From Candidatus Bathyarchaeota archaeon (lineage in GTDB: Archaea; Thermoproteota; Bathyarchaeia; Bathyarchaeales; SOJC01), in assembly GCA_030641425.1 (NCBI GenBank), contig DAOWHM010000091.1:1-18339 (forward strand): a DNA stretch of 18,339 bases, in the 5' to 3' direction. Position numbers and translations under genes: made by a program. Positions 8,122-14,752 of this stretch are shown here, piece after piece. The notes below the pieces were generated by a model. The model was not told the DNA's origin. It saw only the letters and a program-made list of their open reading frames with translations, and searched no databases. Every line of letters begins with the position of its first letter. The first letter of the stretch is position 1.

Positions 8122-9345
8122 ATGCAAACACCATCTACCCTCATGATCAAAGAGAACTTTCGCCACTATTATAAGATAGATGCGGAAATCGCTCGGGTCC
8201 CCTCCTCAATCCGACAACGTGAATTTGGATTTGTCCTATCTGACCAAAAAACTATGCTCCGTCATAAGAGGTTCGAGAATGCAGCCTCTCTCAGAGACTA
8301 CATCGTGAACATAATACCATCCGATGTATATTACTCATCTGCGTATTATGAATCTCCTGAAGCCAACATGGATAGAAAAGGCTGGCTCGGAGCGGATCTA
8401 ATCTTTGATATTGATGCAGATCATATCCCAACCCCATGTGGCAAGGTTCATGACAGATGGACTTGTAGTAGTTGCGGGTTTTCAGGAAAAGGGCCTTCTC
8501 CTGAGAAATGCCCGATCTGCGAAAAGGGGAAATTTGGCACTAGGAAATGGATGTGTGATAGTTGTCTGGAATCCGCTAAGAAAGAAACAAGCAAGCTTTT
8601 AGATATGTTGCTGAACGATTTTGGGTTTTCAGAGAAGAAAGTACGAGTATTTTTCAGCGGAAATCGTGGTTATCACATTCATGTTGAAGCTGACAGCGTT
8701 TGTCTTTTGGATTCCATGGCTCGAAAAGAGGTTGTAGACTATGTAATCGGGTTAGGTTTGGAGCCAAAATTGCACGGTTTAATAGAAAAGAACAGAATCG
8801 TATTTGGGAACCAAGTAGATAGAAAAGGCTGGCGAAGACGTATTGCCAGCGGAATAATGGAGTTCCTAGAGGCTTCACCTGAAGAGGTGGCGGCTGTTGG
8901 TTTAAGGAAAAAAAACATCAGAAACTTGATGCAGAGAAGGAGTTTGCTTCGTGAAAATCTAGAGAAGGCTGGCTGGCTGGATACATCGGGTGTTGGACCT
9001 AGGAACTGGTTGAAGATAATTCGCTGGGTTGTGGAGCAAAAAGCGTCTAAGATTGACACCGTTGTCACTACAGATATTCATCGATTGATTCGGTTACCTC
9101 AGAGTTTACATGGGAAAACAGGATTTGCCAAAGTGGAAACTCCAATTGGAAGTCTTAGCGAATTCGATCCTTTAAAGGAAGCGATAGTCTTCAGAGAAGG
9201 GGAGGTTAAGGTTAACATTGTTGAAGCTCCAAAATTCCGCGTAGGAAACAAATATTACGGTCCCTTCACAAAAGTTTCCCAAGAACTACCTACTGCAGCC
9301 GCTATATTTCTCATCTGCAGAGGAGTAGCTCAAGTGAGGGAATAG
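8122..9345 (+). CDS. priS: DNA primase small (catalytic) subunit PriS
   Basis: The 407-residue protein matches archaeo-eukaryotic primase catalytic subunits. DRKGWLGADLIFDIDADH (84-101) contains the first catalytic aspartates (D96, D98). A zinc-binding module follows, with C106, H110, C115 and C118, and two further CxxC pairs at 130/133 and 145/148. FSGNRGYHIHV (178-188) is the nucleotide-binding SGxRGxH motif, and TTDIHRLIRLPQSLHGKTG (316-334) carries the probable third catalytic Asp (D318). With PriL it makes primers for replication. The extended cysteine-rich insert is longer than in Pyrococcus-type enzymes. The ATG at 8122 is chosen because the TATA-like element fits it; an in-frame ATG at 8143 is an alternative. 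The GINS gene follows two bases after the stop, an archaeal pairing that links primase to the replicative helicase. Confidence 0.97.
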   Translation: MQTPSTLMIKENFRHYYKIDAEIARVPSSIRQREFGFVLSDQKTMLRHKRFENAASLRDYIVNIIPSDVYYSSAYYESPEANMDRKGWLGADLIFDIDADHIPTPCGKVHDRWTCSSCGFSGKGPSPEKCPICEKGKFGTRKWMCDSCLESAKKETSKLLDMLLNDFGFSEKKVRVFFSGNRGYHIHVEADSVCLLDSMARKEVVDYVIGLGLEPKLHGLIEKNRIVFGNQVDRKGWRRRIASGIMEFLEASPEEVAAVGLRKKNIRNLMQRRSLLRENLEKAGWLDTSGVGPRNWLKIIRWVVEQKASKIDTVVTTDIHRLIRLPQSLHGKTGFAKVETPIGSLSEFDPLKEAIVFREGEVKVNIVEAPKFRVGNKYYGPFTKVSQELPTAAAIFLICRGVAQVRE

Positions 9346-9347
9346 CG

Positions 9348-9908
9348 ATGTACGATTTACTGTACAACTCGTGGTTAAAAGAGAAAGAGAATACAGAGTT
9401 GCAGACCCTCCCAAAAGACTTCTACACCAAATTAACTGAATATGTAGTCGAGATCCGACAAAAGGGACGAATGCTAGATCGAAACTCACCCAAAGCAAAA
9501 CTCATTTCCCAAGAACTAACAAGGGTCAAACGGTTGATGGAGGAACTCGCCAAACTTCGCTTCAAAAAGATTATTGAATTGGCAAGCTCTACGGATTCCT
9601 TCGGAATGGACCCACTAACACCTGAAGAAGAAAAAGCGGTAAGTGAGTTAAAGACTACGTTTGAAAGTTTCCAATCCTTTCTAAAAGGAGCCTTACGAGG
9701 GAAAAAACCAAAGGTTGAAAATAGCAACGCCTCCACAAATCCCACCAAGAAATTGCTACTACGATTCCTACAAGAAGTTCCAGCTATAATCGGCTCAGAT
9801 CTGAAAGTTTATGGTCCCTTCTCAATTGAAGATGTCGCTACACTTCCAATTGAGAATGCTAAGGTCTTAATGAAGCATGGTGTAGCCACCAAAGTGGAAA
9901 TTGCATAA
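9348..9908 (+). CDS. Archaeal GINS complex subunit (Gins51/Gins15-type)
   Basis: At 186 residues this has the length and A-then-B domain order of archaeal Gins51. The helical A domain starts LLYNSWLKEKENTELQTLP (4-22), includes the LAKLRFKKI core (68-76) and ends with LTPEEEKAV (90-98). The small beta-rich B domain at about 136-186 contains VYGPFSIEDVATLP (154-167) and a final hydrophobic strand, as in GINS proteins. GINS joins MCM and GAN/RecJ-like nuclease in the archaeal CMG helicase. A GAGGG site lies seven bases before the ATG, inside the end of priS, so the two genes are almost certainly co-transcribed and co-translated. An NPTKK-containing linker (about 118-135) is poorly conserved in character. 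Assignment is from motif pattern and context together. Confidence 0.88.
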   Translation: MYDLLYNSWLKEKENTELQTLPKDFYTKLTEYVVEIRQKGRMLDRNSPKAKLISQELTRVKRLMEELAKLRFKKIIELASSTDSFGMDPLTPEEEKAVSELKTTFESFQSFLKGALRGKKPKVENSNASTNPTKKLLLRFLQEVPAIIGSDLKVYGPFSIEDVATLPIENAKVLMKHGVATKVEIA

Positions 9909-9942
9909 ATCGATATTCATATCTTCCCTTCGGTGAAGGTTT

Positions 9943-9950
9943 GAAATATG
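9943..9950 (+). promoter_or_regulatory. Possible TATA-like box before the TusA gene
   Basis: GAAATATG is the best AT-rich candidate in the 107-base gap after the GINS gene. It would start a transcript near 9972 with a leader of about 44 bases ending in the GGGAG site used by the TTG start. The sequence match is weak, and read-through from the priS operon is equally possible. Confidence 0.25.
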
Positions 9951-10015
9951 CTCTTGCGATCGATCATAGTAAACCTTTTCTAACCCTCACATAGAAAATC
10001 CTTTGGGAGCACACT

Positions 10016-10255
10016 TTGACTAAATTTAAAGCATCGAGAACTCTAGATTGCCTCGGACTTTTCTGTCCCGAACCTGTTTTCAGAACCAGAATGGAACTAA
10101 ATAAACTTGAAATCGGCGAAACGTTGGAAGTCTGGGCGGACGACCCAGCAGCCGAGAAAGACATTAAAAGTTTGACGAAGCGTTTAGGCCATGAAATCTT
10201 GGAAATAAGAAAAGAGAAAGGCAAACTTCACTTCTTGATTAAGAAAGGACGATGA
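10016..10255 (+). CDS. TusA / SirA-family sulfur carrier-like protein
   Basis: This 79-residue protein has the TusA fold signature LDCLGLFCPEPVFRTRMEL (10-28), with the family's persulfide-carrying Cys as C17 in the CPEP motif. It continues with LEIGETLEVWADDPAAEKDI and a closing beta strand. TusA-like proteins receive sulfane sulfur on this Cys and pass it to partner proteins; in bacteria the donor is IscS. The start is TTG, with GGGAG six bases upstream and no better ATG before the motif. Its stop overlaps the next start as ATGA, so it is translationally coupled to the IscS-type gene. A second Cys (C12) five residues before the active one could take part in disulfide or relay chemistry. The adjacent desulfurase-like protein appears unable to bind PLP in the normal way, so this carrier may be a genuine sulfur source here; that is inference. 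Confidence 0.85.
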   Translation: MTKFKASRTLDCLGLFCPEPVFRTRMELNKLEIGETLEVWADDPAAEKDIKSLTKRLGHEILEIRKEKGKLHFLIKKGR

Positions 10256-11442
10256 GGAATATAATGAGAAAGGTATACTTAGATCACACAGCAGGCATGC
10301 CTGTAGATCCTCAAGTCATCGAAGCCATGAAACCTTACTTCACACAGCTCTACAGTAACCCATCTTCGTTACATTCCTCTGCGCAAGAAGTGAGGAAGGG
10401 ATTTCAAAATGCTCGCAAGAAAGTCGCCATGCTAGTTGGTGCAAAAAGCGAGGAGATATTCTTTACTTCATGTGCTACGGAAAGCAATAATTGGGCAATA
10501 AGAGGGGTAGCCAGCCGAAATAGAGGTCGAGGAAAACATATCATAACTACAGCAATCGAGCATATGTCAGTGATGAACGTCTGCAAGTACTTGATGAAGC
10601 AAGGCTATAGAGTTTCGTTCTTACCTGTCGATAACACAGGCCTAATAGATCTTGAGGTACTGCAGAAGGAATTGGCGGATAACACGATTCTTGTTTCCGT
10701 TATGTACGCAAACGGAGAAATTGGAACGATTGAACCCATAAAAGAGATTAGCGAAGTTGTACACAGCAAGGATACCTACTTGCACGTAGACATGACAGCA
10801 GCTATGGGACAAGTTTCCGCAGACGTAATGAAAGAAGGCATAGACTTATTGACCTTATCTTCAAACGACATGTACGGACCGAAAGGAGTAGGTGCTCTCT
10901 ACATAAAAAAAGGAACACGTTTAGACCCCCTCATCTTCGGAGGCGGACAGGAGCGAGGACTAAGGTCAGGTACAGAAAACTTGCCAGGTATCGCAGGAAT
11001 GGGAAAAGCAGCGGAGATCGCCAAAGCAGAAGTAGGGAGGGAGGGTTCAAGATTATCCAAACTTCGAGACAAGTTCATCAATGGAATACTGGAGACTATC
11101 CCCCACTCGTTCCTAAATGGCCACCCGACTAGACGATTACCAAATAACGTCGCAGTTCGATTCAGCTTTGTTGAAGGAGAATCTATGCTCCTAAACTTGG
11201 ACATAGCTGGCGTCGCAGCCTCATCAGGATCAGCGTGCACCGCCAAGACGTTGGAGCCCTCCCACGTGTTGCGCGCCATAGGATTGAAACACGAAGAAGC
11301 CCACGGTTCACTACTATTCACGCTTGGTAAACAAAATGATGAAGAAAATGTAAATTATGTACTGGGGTTACTACCCGATATAGTTAAAAGATTGAGAGCC
11401 ATGTCACCATTAACACCAAGAGAGTTGAGGGAAAATGTATAG
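10252..11442 (+). CDS. iscS: IscS/NifS-type cysteine desulfurase homologue lacking the PLP lysine
   Basis: The 396-residue protein aligns by motif over the full length of IscS: YLDHTAGMPVDP (9-20), FFTSCATESNNWAIRG (70-85), H104 in AIEHMSV, MYANGEIGTIEP (151-162), HVD (178-180), YGPKGVGALY (208-217), GGGQERGLRSGTEN (230-243) and the Cys loop SSGSACTAKTLEPSHVL (324-340) with catalytic C329. The Schiff-base lysine expected in SGHK-type motifs is replaced: the sequence reads SSNDMYGPKG, with N205 and D206. The PLP-contacting Gln after HVD is Ala (A183). So it keeps fold, IscU-docking region and sulfur-carrying Cys but not the normal PLP anchor. From memory, Archaeoglobus fulgidus IscS has the same Lys-to-Asp change and needs that residue restored for normal activity. 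The ATG at 10252 overlaps the TusA stop; an ATG at 10264 with GAGG before it is also possible. Confidence 0.93.
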   Translation: MRNIMRKVYLDHTAGMPVDPQVIEAMKPYFTQLYSNPSSLHSSAQEVRKGFQNARKKVAMLVGAKSEEIFFTSCATESNNWAIRGVASRNRGRGKHIITTAIEHMSVMNVCKYLMKQGYRVSFLPVDNTGLIDLEVLQKELADNTILVSVMYANGEIGTIEPIKEISEVVHSKDTYLHVDMTAAMGQVSADVMKEGIDLLTLSSNDMYGPKGVGALYIKKGTRLDPLIFGGGQERGLRSGTENLPGIAGMGKAAEIAKAEVGREGSRLSKLRDKFINGILETIPHSFLNGHPTRRLPNNVAVRFSFVEGESMLLNLDIAGVAASSGSACTAKTLEPSHVLRAIGLKHEEAHGSLLFTLGKQNDEENVNYVLGLLPDIVKRLRAMSPLTPRELRENV

Positions 11443-11818
11443 CGAAAAGGTGATGGACCATTTCAGAAACCCTCGAAATGTAGGAGAAATTAAAGACCCT
11501 GACGGAGTTGGCACAGTGGGAAACCCCGTCTGCGGCGACCTAATGACGATACACATCAAAGTCAAAGACAACACCATCTCAGAAATAAAATTCAAAACCT
11601 TTGGCTGCGGAGCAGCACTCGCAACCAGCAGCATGATAACCGAGTTAGCAAAAGGTAAGAGTTTAGAAGACGCCCTGAAGATCACCAGAAAGGACGTGGC
11701 AGATAATTTGGGTGGTCTCCCACCTATAAAGATGCATTGCTCAAACCTAGCTGCTGACGCTCTGCATGAAGCAGTAAAGGACTACCAGAAAAAGCAGGAG
11801 GAAAATCGAAATGGTTAA
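11435..11818 (+). CDS. iscU: Iron-sulfur cluster scaffold protein IscU
   Basis: At 127 residues this is a complete IscU/NifU-N scaffold. The three cluster-ligand cysteines are present: C33 in GNPVCGD (with the conserved Asp, D35), C58 in TFGCGAALATSS, and C102 in PPIKMHCSNLAADAL, preceded by H101. These assemble [2Fe-2S] clusters from iron and sulfur and hand them to apoproteins in the cytoplasm. The gene overlaps the IscS-type gene by eight bases and is preceded by GAGGG in the end of that gene; its own end overlaps the next small gene by eight bases. The usual FGCGSA is FGCGAA, a mild change. An intact scaffold beside a PLP-lysine-less IscS argues that the pair still functions, with sulfur arriving in another form. 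Confidence 0.96.
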   Translation: MYSEKVMDHFRNPRNVGEIKDPDGVGTVGNPVCGDLMTIHIKVKDNTISEIKFKTFGCGAALATSSMITELAKGKSLEDALKITRKDVADNLGGLPPIKMHCSNLAADALHEAVKDYQKKQEENRNG

Positions 11819-11984
11819 ATCCATACTTTGCAGCCAGTGCAAAGTCAAGATAGCAGGAGATGAATGCCAATTCATGAGTTATAAACGTGTCATCAACGGT
11901 GAAGAATATGCCTTCTGTTGCCAGAAATGCGTCGAGAAGTTCAAAGCTCAAAAGACAGCTATCTCTCGCCCCAAGAAGCAGTAA
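11811..11984 (+). CDS. 57-residue TRASH-like cysteine-rich metal-binding protein
   Basis: A small gene begins at an ATG overlapping the end of iscU by eight bases and is preceded by a strong AGGAGG nine bases upstream (11796-11801). The 57-residue product has cysteines at 7, 10, 19, 36, 37 and 40 in the pattern CSQC, later C, then FCCQKCVEKF, resembling TRASH/MYM-type treble-clef zinc or metal-binding modules (CxxC ... FCxxCxxxF). The C-terminus is basic (SRPKKQ). No other domain exists. Strong initiation signal, tight overlap and clean metal-ligand spacing support a real gene. Its place last in the TusA-IscS-IscU run suggests metal sensing, iron delivery or redox control for Fe-S assembly; none of this is shown. 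It ends 67 bases before the convergent HemK gene. Confidence 0.8.
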   Translation: MVKSILCSQCKVKIAGDECQFMSYKRVINGEEYAFCCQKCVEKFKAQKTAISRPKKQ

Positions 11985-12051
11985 TGTCTCTATTGGGTTT
12001 CGGTTGGCGACTCAATGAGATGCCCATGCCTTGAATTTATGTCTGAGAATA

Positions 12052-12690
12052 CTAGACAAGTTCTCTCTTAATGGTGTTTTGAGGAGTTACTTCAATCAAC
12101 ATTATGCTTTCGAAAAACAATTTTTTCTCCACAATTATCTTCGCAATTAGTCCGCGCTTTGAGAACTCCTCCAAAGTCCTATCTACGTCTGAAAAAGTGG
12201 ATTGCACCAGTAAGGCACGTCCCTTCTCCGTCAGATACTCCGAAACCTCATCAATAAATCGATCAATAACAGTTCTCCCTGTTTCTCCACCAGACCAAGC
12301 TTTCTCGATCCAATTTTTCCCTTCATCTCCTTCCACAGGTAAATAAGGAGCGTTGAAAAGAATCAAATCAAACTTTTCCCCATCTCTAACTGGACTGAAG
12401 AGGTTTCCTTCACGGACTTCGACTTTTACCGCTACATCGTTCAGTTCAGCATTTTTCCCAGCGCATTCGACAGCGTAGGGGTTGACGTCTACTGCAATTA
12501 CTTCGTTAACTTTTTCAGCTGCGATCACTGCGAGAATACCACATCCTGTTCCCATATCTAAAACTCTTTCGCCATTCGTCAACGAGAGATTTCGAGCTAT
12601 CAGAAAGCTGTCTTCAGATGGTTCATACACCTCGTCACAGATAACGAAAGTGTGTCTTCCAAAATGGATTTTCTTAGGTTGAGATTTCAT
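12052..12690 (-). CDS. HemK/Mtq2-like protein N5-glutamine methyltransferase
   Basis: This 212-residue protein has the class I SAM-methyltransferase layout. VYEPSEDSFL (21-30) is the archaeal/eukaryotic HemK2-type N-terminal motif, then VLDMGTGCGILAV (43-55) is the SAM loop, VIAVDVNPYAVECA (64-77) the acidic ribose contact, and LILFNAPYLP (109-118) the catalytic region. The family methylates the GGQ glutamine of release factor 1 (NPPY motif contacting the Gln side chain); here the motif reads NAPY. It lacks the N-terminal helical domain of bacterial PrmC, as expected for the archaeal type. It is the last gene of the SRP54-to-HemK operon, overlapping the KsgA gene by 17 bases, with GGAG nine bases before its ATG. 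Function by family and context; the motif change leaves some doubt about substrate. Confidence 0.85.
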   Translation of the reverse strand: MKSQPKKIHFGRHTFVICDEVYEPSEDSFLIARNLSLTNGERVLDMGTGCGILAVIAAEKVNEVIAVDVNPYAVECAGKNAELNDVAVKVEVREGNLFSPVRDGEKFDLILFNAPYLPVEGDEGKNWIEKAWSGGETGRTVIDRFIDEVSEYLTEKGRALLVQSTFSDVDRTLEEFSKRGLIAKIIVEKKLFFESIMLIEVTPQNTIKRELV

Positions 12691-13501
12691 TTGCTAGAGC
12701 TCCAAACTCTGAAGGAGTAAGCTCTCGGACTCGTTTGTCCAAGAAAGGCAACTGGAAAACTCTCTCGGAGGCTACTGTATTCCTCATCTTGAACTTCTCA
12801 AGGATTGGCAAAAGGGCTTTTCGAGCTTTTCTGTTACGCTGACTGAACAACACTCTCAAAACTTCTCCGAAAATCTCCTCATTCTTTACATTAAAGGGTC
12901 GTAATCTTCTCGGAGTTAGCTTCACTATAACAGCTTCAATGTCTGGTGGTGGATGGAAAGCCTCTTTCGAAATATTCTCCAACAAATCAACTTGGGCTCG
13001 ATAAAACGTAGATACGGTCAGTCGACTATAATCCTTACTGCCCACAAGCGCTTTGAGACGTTGCGCGAATTCTTTTTGAAAAGTCATGATGGCAACATCG
13101 AAATTACGGTCTAAGATGTGGAATAGTAGAGGAGAGGAAATCGAGAACGGAGGATTACACACAACTTTATTGAATGGAGGTGTGGGGACTTTGAAGAAGT
13201 CCCCTTCAATTATCTGGACATTTTCGTATCCACTAAACTCACTTCTTAGAACTTCTACAAGATTAGGGTCTACTTCGATTGCGAAGACTTGATGTGCTCT
13301 TTCTGCTAGTCCACGAGTGAGAAACCCGAGTCCTGCACCAACCTCTAAGACAACATCAGTCTGCTTCAGATCTGCATGCGAAATAAGGAGCTGCAGCAGG
13401 TACTCATCAATCATGAAATGCTGTCCCAAACGTTTCTTCGGAAAGATTCCGTGAGCTCGAATTAGATAACTGGCTCGTTGTCGCAGGTTCATAGGTTCCA
13501 C
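12674..13501 (-). CDS. ksgA: KsgA/Dim1 rRNA adenine dimethyltransferase
   Basis: The 275-residue protein shows the KsgA motifs: KKRLGQHFMID (22-32), the SAM loop VLEVGAGLGFLT (51-62), AIEVDPNLVEVL (74-85), EGDFFKV (99-105), and the catalytic region VVCNPPFSISSPLLF (113-127). The family dimethylates two adjacent adenines in the 3'-terminal helix of 16S rRNA as a late step in small-subunit maturation. The catalytic motif is NPPF rather than the NLPY usual in the family. FHPPPDIEAVIVKL (186-199), a conserved C-terminal region, is also present. The start is taken as GTG, which overlaps the DUF655 stop by one base; an in-frame ATG three codons downstream (13492) is a reasonable alternative, since neither has a strong binding site. 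Adjacent DUF655 and HemK genes match a common archaeal gene order. Confidence 0.94.
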   Translation of the reverse strand: MEPMNLRQRASYLIRAHGIFPKKRLGQHFMIDEYLLQLLISHADLKQTDVVLEVGAGLGFLTRGLAERAHQVFAIEVDPNLVEVLRSEFSGYENVQIIEGDFFKVPTPPFNKVVCNPPFSISSPLLFHILDRNFDVAIMTFQKEFAQRLKALVGSKDYSRLTVSTFYRAQVDLLENISKEAFHPPPDIEAVIVKLTPRRLRPFNVKNEEIFGEVLRVLFSQRNRKARKALLPILEKFKMRNTVASERVFQLPFLDKRVRELTPSEFGALANEIST

Positions 13502-14055
13502 TAATGGGCTCGCGTAAACAAGCGATACTTACTTTCTCCAGCCAGCTCCTCAACAATTCGTTTAGCGATCAGTTTGGATGGATCAGGTATGTTAGTGCGT
13601 TCTTGCAGGTTTTTGAAACTTTTAAAGGAGCCGCGTTCACGTTCGTTAATAATTTGCCACATGTATTTCTTTCCGATACCTGGAATCAATTCCATAGCAT
13701 GCATGCGCGGGGTTATAGCTTGAGCTGTGTTGAAGAATTTAACAAACCAACCTTCTCTACCCAAGATTATTTCTTCTATTACTCCAGGCAATTCCATCTT
13801 AGCATTCGCAGTTAACTCGTCATAGCCTACGCGTCCAATAATATAGGTGATCTCTTTTCTCTTATTCTTCCCAACGTAGATCCTGTCGTGAGGTTTGAGG
13901 ATGGATCCTTCTTTTACTATTGCTTCAAGTAGAGTGAAGAAAGCCTCACCCACCATTTGCACTAGCGCGCCTGCCCGGTAGCCGGGTCTTGTGCTCCCTC
14001 GTCCATGGAGAAGAAAATCCAGAATATATGCCCGTTCCTCGTATCTCTTCTCCAT
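13501..14055 (-). CDS. DUF655 helix-hairpin-helix nucleic-acid binding protein
   Basis: The 184-residue protein carries the archaeal DUF655 features. The N-terminal segment EERAYILDFL (6-15) is followed by a basic patch GRGSTRPGYRAG (18-29), a beta-rich core with RIYVGKNKRKEITYIIGRVG (58-77), and a helix-hairpin-helix motif MELIPGIGKKYMWQI (121-135) after TPRMHA. The fold suggests RNA or DNA binding, but the molecular role is not established. It lies between the RNA polymerase stalk gene and ksgA, a position seen widely in archaea, which suggests a link to ribosome maturation or transcription. GGAG lies eight bases before the ATG; 50 bases separate it from rpoF, and its stop overlaps the ksgA start. 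Confidence 0.9.
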   Translation of the reverse strand: MEKRYEERAYILDFLLHGRGSTRPGYRAGALVQMVGEAFFTLLEAIVKEGSILKPHDRIYVGKNKRKEITYIIGRVGYDELTANAKMELPGVIEEIILGREGWFVKFFNTAQAITPRMHAMELIPGIGKKYMWQIINERERGSFKSFKNLQERTNIPDPSKLIAKRIVEELAGESKYRLFTRAH

Positions 14056-14105
14056 ACCCTCTACTCCTTCACTCTGAAGTATTATGCTATGTTCAGCTAA
14101 AACTA

Positions 14106-14444
14106 TTATTCCTTTCTTCTATATTCATTTAAGAACGTTAATATCTCTTTCAGCTTCTTCGTTTCCACGATTTTTCTGCCAGCAGCCAAGAAAACTCGAA
14201 TCTCCTCAATGCTTTCAGGTAGGCAGTTTACTATTTGAACTGCCTCTTCCTCTTCAAGCTCAAATCTTCCCACTAGACCTTTTACAAGTTTCTTAGCGGA
14301 TGTTGGTTCCACTTTGGCGAATTTTGATGCATAATCCAAAGCTCGTCTTTGGAACTGATCCAAGTTTTCTTCCCCAATCTCTTCGAGTATACGTTTCACT
14401 TCTGGCACTGTTAATAATTCTTCTTTCAAAGCTTTCCTAGGCAT
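14106..14444 (-). CDS. rpoF: DNA-directed RNA polymerase subunit F (Rpb4 homologue)
   Basis: This 112-residue, highly charged, helical protein begins KEELLTVPEVKRILEEI and contains QFQRRALDYASKFAKV (30-45) and SAKKLVKGLVGRFELEEEEA, ending with the paired segment IVNCLPESIEEIRVFLAAG. This is the pattern of archaeal RpoF/Rpb4. With RpoE it forms the stalk of RNA polymerase, which contacts nascent RNA and helps initiation and termination. It is preceded by the strongest ribosome binding site in this operon, AGGAGGT six bases before the ATG, lying in the 17-base gap after the L21e stop. That may raise its translation relative to the neighbours. Length and order directly after rpl21e are as in many archaea. 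Confidence 0.95.
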   Translation of the reverse strand: MPRKALKEELLTVPEVKRILEEIGEENLDQFQRRALDYASKFAKVEPTSAKKLVKGLVGRFELEEEEAVQIVNCLPESIEEIRVFLAAGRKIVETKKLKEILTFLNEYRRKE

Positions 14445-14461
14445 TTCAGAACCTCCTACTT

Positions 14462-14752
14462 CTAAGCCTTGAAGGGTTCAAGGTGTTCTGGTCTGACCGT
14501 TATCGTTTTGAGTGCTTTTCCTTGAGTGACACTAACCACGTAGGCTCGCCCTTGTCTACTCTTCACGATGCCAACTCTACCATGAAAGCGGCGATGAGGC
14601 ATACCTTTATGAATGCTCGGATTCAGCATCACCACAACTCGGTCACCAAGCGCATATTCTCTCAGCATCTTGCTTAGTCCGGTCTTTCCCTTCTGCCTTG
14701 CCTTTCTCCGAAGTAGCGAACGCGTTTTGCGTCTATAGCCCTGTGACTTCAT
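14462..14752 (-). CDS. rpl21e: Large ribosomal subunit protein L21e
   Basis: The 96-residue basic protein has the L21e signature: MKSQGYRRKTRSLLRRK at the N-terminus, YALGDRVVVMLNPSIHKGMP (33-52), RRFHGRVGIV (54-63), and a closing TVRPEHLEPFKA. It is a component of the archaeal/eukaryotic 50S/60S subunit. Its ATG overlaps the Pus10 stop by one base (TAATG), giving tight coupling to that gene. No unusual insertions are seen. Confidence 0.97.
   Translation of the reverse strand: MKSQGYRRKTRSLLRRKARQKGKTGLSKMLREYALGDRVVVMLNPSIHKGMPHRRFHGRVGIVKSRQGRAYVVSVTQGKALKTITVRPEHLEPFKA

Noticed and set aside
8369..8834. Repeated GATAGAAAAGGCTGG within priS
   Set aside because: Both copies encode DRKGW in two separately conserved primase motifs, so the repetition reflects protein conservation rather than a DNA repeat.
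9927..9939. Small hairpin CCTTC-GGT-GAAGG after the GINS gene
   Set aside because: The stem is five base pairs with no T-run behind it; too weak to call a terminator or structured RNA.
10252..11442. The IscS-type gene as a pseudogene because of the lost lysine
   Set aside because: The frame is intact, other motifs including the catalytic Cys are preserved, and it overlaps functional-looking neighbours; specialisation is more likely than decay.
11410..11685. Minus-strand frames opposite iscU and iscS
   Set aside because: They are antisense shadows of strongly conserved genes, with low-complexity translations and no binding sites.
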